In this document: in pieces, positions 44,643 through 54,600 of the stretch
How positions within the stretch are numbered: position 1 is the first letter of the stretch
Layout: each line of letters starts with the position of its first letter
Source: Phycisphaerales bacterium UBA5793
GTDB lineage: Bacteria > Planctomycetota > Phycisphaerae > Phycisphaerales > UBA5793
Assembly: GCA_002418285.1 (NCBI GenBank)
Contig: DIDT01000045.1
Location: forward strand, 124,001-188,000
Direction of reading: 5' to 3'
DNA: 64,000 nt
Translations under genes and position numbers: made by a program
The notes under the pieces: model-generated
The model's input: the letters and a program-made list of their open reading frames with translations, nothing else
What the model was told of the DNA's origin: nothing
Database searches by the model: none

Positions 44643-47600
44643 GCTTTTGGGAGAGCGACGCCCATCTCCTCCAAGTTGTATATGCCTGCGATGGTGCTGT
44701 CGATACGCGATTGAATGTCTCGAACTCGTGACGCGGATTGTTCGGGCAGCGGCACACCGTTCTTAGCGTACTCAGCCTGGATCTCAGTCACAAGATTCTC
44801 CAAACGTGACTTTTCGGATTCCAGTGGGATCGCGATGGGCAACCGATTGACGATCGTGGTCTTGACTTGGGCCAGCGTCCGCCCTTCTTCCTGGGTGATC
44901 GTGTGGTAGATCTGGCGAATCGTTGCCGAGTTCAGTACAGCCAGGAGGTACTTGTATGACAGATTGAGTGCCCTACCCCTCGCTGTGAGCAACAGCGTGT
45001 GAAGCGTATTATCGGTGTAAATACGTTCCTTGCCTTGCGAGATGTACCCTACAAACGGTTCATCCTCTGTCTGGCGCATCAGTAAGCGTTCGCTTACATG
45101 ATGATTCTCAACCGGGCCGCAGAAGTGCCAATACTCGCCTCGCGCAGACGGTTTGCCGCCACGGCCGATCCCCATTCGATTCTCTCTTGGTACATAATCG
45201 ACATCGACATACCTGTACTTCGCCCCCGGCGCATTCCAGAACGACCAGTACTTCACAATCTGCTTGCCCTGAAGCAGCTTGGGTAGGTGTTCGCCGACGC
45301 GTTGATCACGAAAGAACAATCGTTCGCGCACATTACCGCTATGAATGCCTGTGTCTAGTGCGGGAGCGACGAGAGACAGCGGCGCAAACTTCCGATCATC
45401 GATGGTCACGACTGAAGATGCAGCCAGCAGACCGGCGAAAAGCAGTCGATTCTTGGCCGTCGGCTCGAAGAACATACAGGCGAATGCCGAGCGGTATTCC
45501 TGCGCCGGCACGCTCAGTCCGGCGGCAAGCATCTGACGACCAGCTGTTAGAGCTTTAGTTGTTGTCTTTCGCAGGCTGACAAAGCCAATCTGCGAATTTG
45601 AACTTGCGGGTTGGTTCTTGAGTATGCAGATCCCCGAAAACACGGTCGCTTCAAAGACATCCGGTCCCATTGGTATCAGCCAATAGACTTCCTTATCCAA
45701 CAATCGCTTCCGCAGAAACTCCTTGGTTGTGTTCGTCAAGTAGGTGTTGGATGTGATTGCCGCGAGCATCCCGCTCTCGCCGAGAAGCTGGATCGCGCGG
45801 AACATAAAGTGAATGTACAGGTCATTCTTGAATCCGTAGTGCGGCTTCATCTGATTCATGTAGGCCGCGAACTCGTCGCGCTTGTCGCCGGGCACCCGAT
45901 TGGCCGAGAGGTAGGGTGGATTCATTAGCAGGATGTCGAAGCCGCCCCGATCGTACGCAAATGCTTCCGCAAACTGAATCCGATAGTCGATTACGTCACC
46001 AGAAAGCGCAGAACGCGCGGCCGCCGCAAGTCGTGCTTCCTCCAACTTGATCTGGTGGCCCAACGCTGCCTTTTCTGTTGCGTGGGCTTGAAAGTGCTTG
46101 CGCTTTAGTGCGACAAGCACATCCGCTTGGAGACGCAGCCGCTCGCGAAATAGATCCGGCATCTCTTGCGGACTCGGACCGAGCAACGAGTCACCGGTTT
46201 CAATTTTGAAGTCGAGATTGGGCAGCGGGACAGGCTGATCGGCCTCGACGGCTAGGGACAACCAGAGTCGGAGTTTCGCAATCTCTGTGGCAAAGGGATC
46301 GATGTCCACGCCGTACAGATTGTGACTGATGATGTGGAGTTTCAATTCGTAGAGGAAGCCGGGATCAGCGACAATCTTCTCACTCTGGAGCGATCGGCGG
46401 ATCGCAATTAACTCTTGCATCAGACCGAGCAGGTAGGCACCGGAACCACACGCGGGGTCCACAGCCCTGAGGGATTCGAGCGCCTCAATGACCGCTTTGG
46501 CGTGGCCTTCATTGAGACCGGTCGGATCATGATCGTCCACGAGTTTCGCGATAGCGTCCTGAGGCGCCTTGACTCGATCGGCGAGATGTCCTTTGAGCGC
46601 CTCGCGGCACATGAACGCGACGACTGGGCGGGGCGTGTAGTACGATCCGGATTCATGCCGACCCGTAACCAGTTCCTCGAAGACCTTGCCGAGCATTTCC
46701 GGATCAACGGCGACCTCGATGTCCAGGGGCGTGGATTCCTCGACAGTGAAGTTGTAGCGGTAGAAGAGCCCGCCCTGGCCGATGATGGGCTTGAAGACCG
46801 TGTCGGGGAGGTCAGACATCTTCCTGTCGAGATCAGATTCCTCGAACAGTCCACCGTTCAGCATCGGGACCGAGCCATAGGCGTCGGTTTTCTGCTTTCC
46901 CTCCTCCGCAAGGCCTTCGAGGAACAGCGGGCGAATCCGAGAGGCGTAGAGTGATCGCTTCCCGATGCCGCCGGCGGCTCCAAGGGTTGCGAGATAGCGA
47001 GTGCCCTTCTGGCCCGGAAACCTGAGCCAGCCTTTGCGCTCGATGAAGCGCAGGAACATCAGGCGATTGAACAAGGATTGTGTGAAGAGCCGGAGTTCGA
47101 CACCCTTGAGCAACGTCTGCGCGGCGATGATGTCCTCCACGCCTTGGAAAACTCTGCGGTAGTCCTGATAGAAGTGCCTCGTGACCTTCTCGACATCAAA
47201 CGCGGGTGACCAGGCCGCCAACCACTGCTCCTGAGTGGTTGGCATCTTGTCCGGCCACTCGAGTGCGCGCAGGTTGAACTCGCAAATAGTGCGAACGGCG
47301 TCGAGATCATCCGGACCCCATCCGAATGAAGCCATCGGCGCCGTGTGTGATCCCTCCGGCGCCGGCTTGAAGTGAGCGAACCGGTATCGCTCATATTTGT
47401 GACTGCAGATGAACAGCAGGTTATCCTCACTGAAGCGAGGGAGATTCGCGGTCGTTCCCGCTCGCCCCCTGCGCACCAGACCCTGGAGGACTCTTCGCAG
47501 CACGCCAGTCATTCCCCGCCCCGTCGTGAATACCTCGGGGTTGGCAAACTCCATGACGAAGATGCCCCAGGGATTGCCCGGAAGGATGATTTGATAGGCC

Positions 47601-47794
47601 TTGCCGCCGACAATCTTGGCATTGAGCCCTGCGGAGCGGAGTTCGTCCTCAGTCCACTCATAGGCGATGTCGTCAATGACCTCGGCGCTCTCGTTCACCG
47701 GCCAGCCAAGCGTATCGATGAGCAACTGCTGGACGAATGACTTCTGATCTTTGACGGAGTGGAGGATCGATTCGATTCGGACTGGATCAAGCAT
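44639..47794 (-). CDS. Eco57I-like N6-adenine DNA methyltransferase
   Basis: 1051 residues; GGAG seven bases before the ATG. Large N-terminal region, then YTPRPVVAFMCREAL (~387-401), SAM motif I DPACGSG (446-452), DIDPFATEIAKLRLWLSLAV, and the catalytic motif IV NPPY (625-628) in ILLMNPPYLS. A TaqI/Eco57I-like target-recognition region follows (residues ~750-1030; YWHFCGPVENHHVSERLLMR, LNLSYKYLLAVLNS, RLPIAIPLESEKSRL). No nuclease motif is visible in this chain, so cleavage, if any, would come from a partner. It lies 15 bases after the PLD-helicase gene and overlaps the downstream gene by 4 bases. Confidence 0.93.
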   Translation of the reverse strand: MLDPVRIESILHSVKDQKSFVQQLLIDTLGWPVNESAEVIDDIAYEWTEDELRSAGLNAKIVGGKAYQIILPGNPWGIFVMEFANPEVFTTGRGMTGVLRRVLQGLVRRGRAGTTANLPRFSEDNLLFICSHKYERYRFAHFKPAPEGSHTAPMASFGWGPDDLDAVRTICEFNLRALEWPDKMPTTQEQWLAAWSPAFDVEKVTRHFYQDYRRVFQGVEDIIAAQTLLKGVELRLFTQSLFNRLMFLRFIERKGWLRFPGQKGTRYLATLGAAGGIGKRSLYASRIRPLFLEGLAEEGKQKTDAYGSVPMLNGGLFEESDLDRKMSDLPDTVFKPIIGQGGLFYRYNFTVEESTPLDIEVAVDPEMLGKVFEELVTGRHESGSYYTPRPVVAFMCREALKGHLADRVKAPQDAIAKLVDDHDPTGLNEGHAKAVIEALESLRAVDPACGSGAYLLGLMQELIAIRRSLQSEKIVADPGFLYELKLHIISHNLYGVDIDPFATEIAKLRLWLSLAVEADQPVPLPNLDFKIETGDSLLGPSPQEMPDLFRERLRLQADVLVALKRKHFQAHATEKAALGHQIKLEEARLAAAARSALSGDVIDYRIQFAEAFAYDRGGFDILLMNPPYLSANRVPGDKRDEFAAYMNQMKPHYGFKNDLYIHFMFRAIQLLGESGMLAAITSNTYLTNTTKEFLRKRLLDKEVYWLIPMGPDVFEATVFSGICILKNQPASSNSQIGFVSLRKTTTKALTAGRQMLAAGLSVPAQEYRSAFACMFFEPTAKNRLLFAGLLAASSVVTIDDRKFAPLSLVAPALDTGIHSGNVRERLFFRDQRVGEHLPKLLQGKQIVKYWSFWNAPGAKYRYVDVDYVPRENRMGIGRGGKPSARGEYWHFCGPVENHHVSERLLMRQTEDEPFVGYISQGKERIYTDNTLHTLLLTARGRALNLSYKYLLAVLNSATIRQIYHTITQEEGRTLAQVKTTIVNRLPIAIPLESEKSRLENLVTEIQAEYAKNGVPLPEQSASRVRDIQSRIDSTIAGIYNLEEMGVALPKA

Positions 47795-47809
47795 CTGCGA
47801 CTCCGGGGA

Positions 47810-50800
47810 TCAGTTCAGTTCCATCCACGCCTTGAGCGAGGGCTTCACGCCAATGGGCGCTTGGAGTACCTTGAGGTGGGTGTTCTTGAGGTGCTTGTTG
47901 ATCTTGCGACGGATTTCGGTCAGCGTGGATTGCTCGATGACGCAGTGGCGAGGCGTTTCGGGCTCGGAACGGATCAGTTTGACGATCTCGGTTGGGTCGT
48001 CCGTGATCTGCTCCGTGCGCAGGTCGTAAAGCAGCCAACAGGTCTCGCCGGCAGCCTCGGTCCAGGGTGGCTGGCCATCGACTAGGTCAGCAGACATGTC
48101 GGGCCGGGGAATGACGTAGCAGAAGAACACTGCCTGAGCGCCGGGCGACGGTCGCTCTCTGCCGCTAAAGACCCCCAGGGGCAGATTGCCGAGTCGCTCT
48201 TCCAGACCCGGGTTGTCATTGAGCAATCGGCGAAACTCGAGATCCAGTTCTTCGACGGTCTTCAGTTCGCCCTCGTATTCTCGCGTGAATTCCCTGAGGA
48301 CATCAAAGTCATCGTCAGGCTTGAGCAGTTTGCCATGCTCGATGCCAAGGGTCTTGGAGATCCGCAGCGTCTTGTGTGTGACGCGGCTGTAGAGGGTAAG
48401 CAGTTCGTTGAGTTCATCGGGCGGGAGAAAGTTCCAATAGATGATCTTGCCGCGCTGGTCGGCCTGCTCGGGGTGGTCGGCGACGAGGTGGGCCTCAATC
48501 TCGGGATTCATGCGGCGATCGACACGGCCGATGCGCTGCATGAGGCGGACGGGGTTCCAATGAATGTCGTAGTTGATCAGGCGGGTGCAGTCCTGAAGGT
48601 TGAGACCTTCGGAGAGGACGTCGGTGGAGACCAGGACGCGGATCTCGGTCGTGCCGTAAAGATTCTCAAGGTCGAACGATGAGGCGTCGTTGTAGTAGGG
48701 TGCGAATCGGCGAATGGTGTCGAGACGGTTGCCCTTGGTCTGGCCGTCGATGCGAGCGACGCCTTCGATGCCGGCTTCCACGAGCTGCTTGTGGAGGTAC
48801 TGCGCGGTGTCGGCGAACTCGGTGAAGATGAGCACCTTGTCGGTGTCGAGAACCGGATCGGACTTCATGAGTTTGATGAGGGCCTTGAGTTTGTCGTCCT
48901 TGTTCTTGCTGAGTTTCTTCAGTTCGCTGACGAAGCGGATGATCTCGTCGAGGTCGAGGAACGTCTCGCTGATCATGGCATCAATGTCGTAGTCTCCGGG
49001 ATCCAGCTGGTCGATCGCCTCAAGCATCTCGTCGGTGATGACGTCTTCTTCCGGGTCGTCGTCTGATTCGCCAAAGAGTTCGAATTGGTGCTGCTCGACA
49101 TAATCAATGATGTCGGAATTCTGGCGGCGCCAGCGTTCGAGCCGGGACTTCTGGGTTGTGCTGAGACTGTGTTTGGTCGCCCAAGTGAGCAACTTGAGCA
49201 TGAGGCGCTCGCAGGATCGCTCGAACGCCCATGCCGAACTTTCGAAGCGTTTGAGGAAGCCAGTACGGATCAGTCCGACGACCTGCTGCTGGCGGTTCTC
49301 AGCGATTGGATCGATGGTCGTGTCCTCGCCGTTGTAGTAGGCCAACGGGTAGTAGATAGCCAAGGAGAAGAGCGGTTTCTCTTTGTGAAACGCCTTCTCG
49401 ACCATGTCGAGTAGATTGCCGTATGTCTTCTTGACCGAATACGCTGCAACTTGGGGTGCCTGGCGTTCGGGGAAACTGGCAGCCGTAGCGCCTGCGGCAA
49501 GTTGGCTTTCAACGGCGTACTTGCGGCTGCGTTGGATCACGAGGTTTTCGAAGAGTTTGCTGTCGAGCAACACATCCTGGGCTTCGACCATGTCCGTTTC
49601 GACAAGGGCGTCATCCTTCTCGCCGTCGTTCTTCTCCATGAGTTTCTTGAGGTCGCGCTCCATCTTGGTGAAGTGGCCACGGAGGGAGTGAATGCCAATG
49701 CTGCTGAAATAGTCATCCTGTTCCTGAGAGAACAATTCGACCATGTGACGGAAGTCGGCGAGTTTGTTGTTGATGGGTGTCGCCGTGAGCATGAATACCG
49801 ACTTTGGAACAGGGCCGCCAGTGATGATGTCGGCCAGGAGGCGGTAGCGGGAGGGGCCGCGTTCATCTGCGCCGATCATGCGACCGCTTGCGGGATCGCG
49901 TTCGAAGCCGAAGCCCTCTCCGCCGCCCTTGCGGCCGGGGTTGCGGAAGTGATGGGCCTCGTCGATGATGACGGTGTGGGCGAGTTCGGTGACTCGCTTG
50001 AATCGCTCAGGGAAGTCGCCGCCACGGCCGAGATCGGTGTGGCTGAAGATGACGAGGTTGGAGAAGTCTCCAGCCGCCAGTCCTCCGACATGGGGCAGAT
50101 ATCGCTTGATTGCGGGCTTCCAGACGGACTCCACGGCACTCTTGGGTGCGAAGAGGACGACGCGCTTGCTCTCTTTGACCGCGAGCCGCTCGATGAGCAT
50201 CAGGCCGATGAAGGTCTTGCCGAGACCGACACCGTCGCAGAGGAAAGCGCCGCGATGCTGTTGCGCGACTTTCATGAGCTGGTGGTAGCCGTCCACCTGG
50301 TACTGATCGAGAACGGGGAGCATGCGCGAGCCCCCTTCCTTACCTGGGAGTCGCTCCCACTCATCCACGGTCATTTCGTGGCCGCGGATCAGCCATTGCA
50401 GGGCACGAGCGTAGACCTCGAAGGGGGTGTATTCGCAGGTGTGGCGCTCGATGACGCGGAGCAGTTCTTCGCTGATCTCCTCGGCGTTGTTCCAGTGGAG
50501 GTCGTACCACTCCTGAAGGGAGGACACCTGGCGGCCGGTGATCTGAACATTCAGTTCGACGTTGTCAGTGAGCCCGGGCCGGGAGAAGTTGGACGAACCG
50601 ACGAGGGCGAATGAGCCGAGCACCTCTTCGCGGGCGCGGGTGATGTAGGCCTTGGCGTGGAACTTGTCACGCTTGTAGACGCGAGCGAGGATCTTGCCGG
50701 CCCGGATGGCCTCGACGATTGCAGGCACCCCCGTGAGGAAGTCGTTGCTCTCCTTTTCGGCCTCGATGCTCTGGTCGAGTCGCTTCCGGATCTGCTTAAT

Positions 50801-51046
50801 ACCCTCGAGAATCGCCTGCTTTGACCGGCGCGTAACTTCATCACCCATGAGGAGCCGAAACTGATCGACTTTCTGCCAGTCGCCATCGAGTTCCAGGAGG
50901 GCGCCAATCTCAAAGTTACCGGTGGCGATATCGATGCTGGACGAGAGGCGACACCAGTCACGCAAGTACCGGGCGACCTTCCAGTCCTGATCGCTGTTAT
51001 CGACGATGAAGAGTTCGCTGCCGGACTTGCTCGGTGAGTTGGCCAT
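47810..51046 (-). CDS. PLD-nuclease / SNF2-type helicase
   Basis: 1078 residues. The N-terminal domain is a phospholipase D-type nuclease: an HxK half (H130, K132 in FHAKAYIT) with GSSNFS (150-155), a single HKD copy, as in dimeric PLD nucleases. The helicase core follows: Walker A DGVGLGKT (271-278), DEAH in VIIDEAHHFRN, motif III LTATPINN, motif V STDVLSEGLNLQDC and motif VI QRIGRVDR. Long charged insertion around residues 590-690. GAGGAA precedes the ATG. First gene of the four-gene operon, 15 bases before the methyltransferase. Similar helicase-nuclease/methyltransferase pairs form restriction systems in other bacteria. Confidence 0.93.
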   Translation of the reverse strand: MANSPSKSGSELFIVDNSDQDWKVARYLRDWCRLSSSIDIATGNFEIGALLELDGDWQKVDQFRLLMGDEVTRRSKQAILEGIKQIRKRLDQSIEAEKESNDFLTGVPAIVEAIRAGKILARVYKRDKFHAKAYITRAREEVLGSFALVGSSNFSRPGLTDNVELNVQITGRQVSSLQEWYDLHWNNAEEISEELLRVIERHTCEYTPFEVYARALQWLIRGHEMTVDEWERLPGKEGGSRMLPVLDQYQVDGYHQLMKVAQQHRGAFLCDGVGLGKTFIGLMLIERLAVKESKRVVLFAPKSAVESVWKPAIKRYLPHVGGLAAGDFSNLVIFSHTDLGRGGDFPERFKRVTELAHTVIIDEAHHFRNPGRKGGGEGFGFERDPASGRMIGADERGPSRYRLLADIITGGPVPKSVFMLTATPINNKLADFRHMVELFSQEQDDYFSSIGIHSLRGHFTKMERDLKKLMEKNDGEKDDALVETDMVEAQDVLLDSKLFENLVIQRSRKYAVESQLAAGATAASFPERQAPQVAAYSVKKTYGNLLDMVEKAFHKEKPLFSLAIYYPLAYYNGEDTTIDPIAENRQQQVVGLIRTGFLKRFESSAWAFERSCERLMLKLLTWATKHSLSTTQKSRLERWRRQNSDIIDYVEQHQFELFGESDDDPEEDVITDEMLEAIDQLDPGDYDIDAMISETFLDLDEIIRFVSELKKLSKNKDDKLKALIKLMKSDPVLDTDKVLIFTEFADTAQYLHKQLVEAGIEGVARIDGQTKGNRLDTIRRFAPYYNDASSFDLENLYGTTEIRVLVSTDVLSEGLNLQDCTRLINYDIHWNPVRLMQRIGRVDRRMNPEIEAHLVADHPEQADQRGKIIYWNFLPPDELNELLTLYSRVTHKTLRISKTLGIEHGKLLKPDDDFDVLREFTREYEGELKTVEELDLEFRRLLNDNPGLEERLGNLPLGVFSGRERPSPGAQAVFFCYVIPRPDMSADLVDGQPPWTEAAGETCWLLYDLRTEQITDDPTEIVKLIRSEPETPRHCVIEQSTLTEIRRKINKHLKNTHLKVLQAPIGVKPSLKAWMELN

Positions 51047-51224
51047 GCTTTTCCTCGAGTGCTCGCGTCCGCCGGTTGCCTGTTCCGGCTGGTCGGCACC
51101 TGTACATTATGCCGCGTTTGTTGGTGCGCCGCCACGCCCCACCGCGATACGAACACGTACTGCGCCATCTGACACGGCGAGATCAATCAGAATCCGAAGG
51201 TTCTTCGCCATACAGTTCGCCATT

Positions 51225-51539
51225 ATGGCAATCTACGAGATCATGTCAGACCGGATCGAACCCATCGGCCCCACGACTTTCGGTCAGGCCGGGGTCAAGG
51301 AGCGCCAGGACCTCCAGCGACTGCTTCGTCAACGGATCGACATCATCGCACCTGACACGTTGGTAATCGCTGAGGAGTTTGGCGAGTGGGATAAGTCTAT
51401 GGGTTGGATCGACGTACCATGTGTCAACCGGCATGCGAACTCGGCGATGTGCTATCCAAAGCGCGTGTACTTCGGTGGACACAAGGAGCCACGTCAATCA
51501 CCTGCGCCTCCGGTGGTCATGTCCACCGCCACTTGGTAA
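51225..51539 (+). pseudogene. Truncated DUF91/NucS-like PD-(D/E)XK nuclease gene, first ~55 residues
   Basis: The ATG at 51225 starts MAIYEIMSDRIEPIGPTTFG, continuing KERQDLQRLLRQRIDIIAPD and LVIAEEFGEWDKSMGWIDV. This is the typical start of a PD-(D/E)XK-type (DUF91-like) family whose intact members continue with an Asp-Leu-Leu and a Glu-Leu-Lys catalytic core. Here the reading frame departs after about residue 60 and ends at 51539 with a Pro/Arg-rich tail; I found no continuation of the core in the other two plus frames. It is the only plus-strand coding trace in 37.4-64 kb and sits between the helicase and STAND genes. Read as a deletion remnant. Confidence 0.55.
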
Positions 51540-51612
51540 CCATGAATCACGCGCTCGGGCCCACACATCTCGGTCCCTTCCGAGACAGAGACGGTCAGAC
51601 TGTGATCACCAT

Positions 51613-54600
51613 CTATTCCAGTGTTGCCCAAGTGGAGTCATCCAGCGACACTCCAAGCGAACGAATGACTGCTCGCAGAACAGATCTGATCTTCGCGTCT
51701 GGTGGTTCGGCGGTCTTCTGTGCCGCGAAATCGCTAGCAAGTTCCGATGGCATTGAGAAGAGCAAGCGTGCGTGCTTGAATCGAGACTCCCAGAGCGTCC
51801 ATATCCAATCCGCAAACCGATTCATGGTATCGGGTGCCGAAACAGAAGCGGCGTTTATTGCCACCGGTAGCGCGTAGACCTGCAGGGTTGCTGATGTCGA
51901 ATAATCGACCGTTGGCCACCCACTCATCAGTATGTAGGCTGTCATCACAATCACGCCTGTCTGTGTTTGGCTTAAGGTCTGCACGTAGCGTGACACTTCT
52001 CGTTCACTCGACTCTCCGAGCATTTTCTCCAAGAGTCTCTTCAGTAGTGTCCATTGGTCGGATTCCAAGTGTGGCCTCTCCAATCGCTCGATGACATCGA
52101 TGGTCGAGCGTACTGCCAGTTCTCCGGCCTCCGGGCTAACAAGGAATTGGTGGCCGATCCAGAGAACTAGCGGGAACGCCACAAATCCGAAGGCGGTGTC
52201 ATTGAGTGGATCATCTTGCGATGCCACGAACGAAGTCGCTCGCAAAGTGATGTTGAATTCGTCGCGAAGTGGATCGCGCTGTGCGATTCGTTCATCGTTC
52301 ATCGCCTTGAATGCTTGTGCCGCCATATACGCCGTTTCAATCGCAGCGTCCACACTTCCCGAACGGATCTGAGCGTCCAGCAGGGCGGGTGCCAAAAAAA
52401 CCACTGCCGCGGGAATACCGCCACTTGAGGCCTCCGCAAATGCGGACTCTGACCAGAATGAGAACCGCTCCGTTCTACCCACTCCAAACGCAAGAACTGC
52501 GAGATGCGATTTCAAAATCGCCCCTCCCGTCTTGACTCGTTGGAGTTGCAGCACTGCGGCATTGTGGCTCCGAAACATGCTTGGCGTGGGCGGGAGATAG
52601 TCGTCTCCATCATTCGTGCGCTGGGGAGGTGAACCCAGAGCAGCGGTTGTCGAGAAGAACCCCAGGGCGTGTCCAATCCGAATGGCGAGGGATTGACTCT
52701 CATCAGTTGACTCGCCTTCGAATACGGCCATCACTGCAGCTTCGATTGCGTCGAATGCCGCCGCCTTCTTGTCCGCAAACCACCTTGCTACTGCGGCCTC
52801 GGCGTACACGCGCATCTTCAGCCTGACATCCCAGTCGTCCTCGGCTTCGAGTATCGCAACGGCAGTATTCGCGTAATCGACACATGGCATGCCTAGCGCA
52901 AAGGCGGCCTCCGTCGCCGCCAATAGCGCAAACACCTGGTTGACATCGCTCAATGTGTGTTGACTGCGCGCGGCGGCTTCTAGGTGCGGAATCGCATCGG
53001 CGTGCCGGCCCGACAGTTCCAACTGGGATCCCCAAGTTAGCTCGAGCAGGGTTTCGCCTGGCTCCTCTGACGACATCTGATTCATTCCGCGGCGGGCTAG
53101 GGCCTCCACATCATCATGCCGTCCCTCATACTCGCCTGCGATCACCATTTGGCCGCGGATCGAACACGCAATCAGGTGCCGGACCTGGTGCGAGATCGCC
53201 CACCTCTCAACACGCTGGAGTTCCCGCAAAGCTCCTTGGAACTCGCTGTGGTCGTCTTTGCCCTCCACTGCAGCTATCCAGAGCCTATCGACGACGACGT
53301 GCAGTATATCGACGGAGTCGCTCGAAGATAGCGCCCGCTGAAGGCGATCTTCTTCAAGATGATTCAAGAGGTCGATCCAAACCCAAAAGTCATGCCAGCT
53401 CTTGATTGCGGAAGCGACGAGCCAGAGTGGGTACTCGCTATCCCAACCTGGTGCCACAATTGTCTCACCGGTAGGCGTAACGGCTTGACCCCTGATCCGC
53501 TCAAGCTGTTGCGCAGCAACCACGAGTTCAGCGAATGAAAGATATGACCCTGCGGAAAGAAGATGGGTGGCGGAGAGCAGTAGCCCCCAGTGGTCGGATT
53601 TGCTCGCGCTCCGCATGAGAGGTACGAGTGACTCCCAGTATGCCGATGAATCACGACCAACTCGTCTGGATGCGACGAATTGCACAGCTCGCAATTGCAT
53701 CGCGAGCGAGGCACGAACCTCTTGCGGCAACGCGTGCTCAGGCGAATAGAATATGAGTGGCCACCGAGGTCCGACAGTAATTGCACTTCGCACATCCAAC
53801 ATCGTTCTCAAGATCAGTCCAATGACCTGATCGTGTTCATCGGCTTTGATCAAATGTATCAGCGCGCGAGTGAGCTGGATCTGATCGATGCGGCGGTTCC
53901 GAAAGACGCGATGCCCTGCGTAACGGTTGACCGCCTTACACGTTTGCATGTCGAGTTGCTGTTCCCCAAACAGCAACACCAGAGGCGATACTTCATACCT
54001 GCCAAGTCCCGCCGGCTGCAGCCAGAGTCCTTCCAAACGCTGAACACATTCAAGGTAAGCCGCATGCTCCGGAGGTACATCTGCGATTTCTCGGATATCT
54101 TCAGCCGTGAGTGCATCGCGAGCGACCGACAGGCGGTACAAAAGCTCTCGGCACTGGGCTTGGGTGACAGTCTCTAGCACGCGGCGCGACGTATCGATCG
54201 AAATGTCTCCAACGTGCGCGCCCGACAGTAGTGCCGCAAGTGTGCCCCGGTCGATGCGCCAACCCGTGTGGCTCAGATAGTCTGCGGCTGCTCGCAAGAG
54301 AGCAGGATGTCCCCCACTCAAGGTGCGGAGAAGCACAACTCGCTCATCCGTGATGAACGGGGTCGGGGCGTTGCATGCCAGAAGGAAGTCAGCGGTGTCC
54401 TTGTCGCTGAACATCGGCGCGGAGACGTGCACTAGATGACCAGGAGCGTGAGTGTCAACCAACTCTGTCAGTGGAGGAGTCGTACAAGTCGAAATCATCC
54501 GCACGCCAGCGCGTTCGCAAGACTGCACCAATGCGTTGCATGCGGCAGCTTCCAGCGAGCCCTTCGGGACGCGAGGGAAATCATCAAACACCAGTACTGT

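Noticed and set aside
49451..50614. 387-codon plus-strand frame
   Set aside because: It is antisense to the PLD-helicase, whose motifs II-VI lie here.
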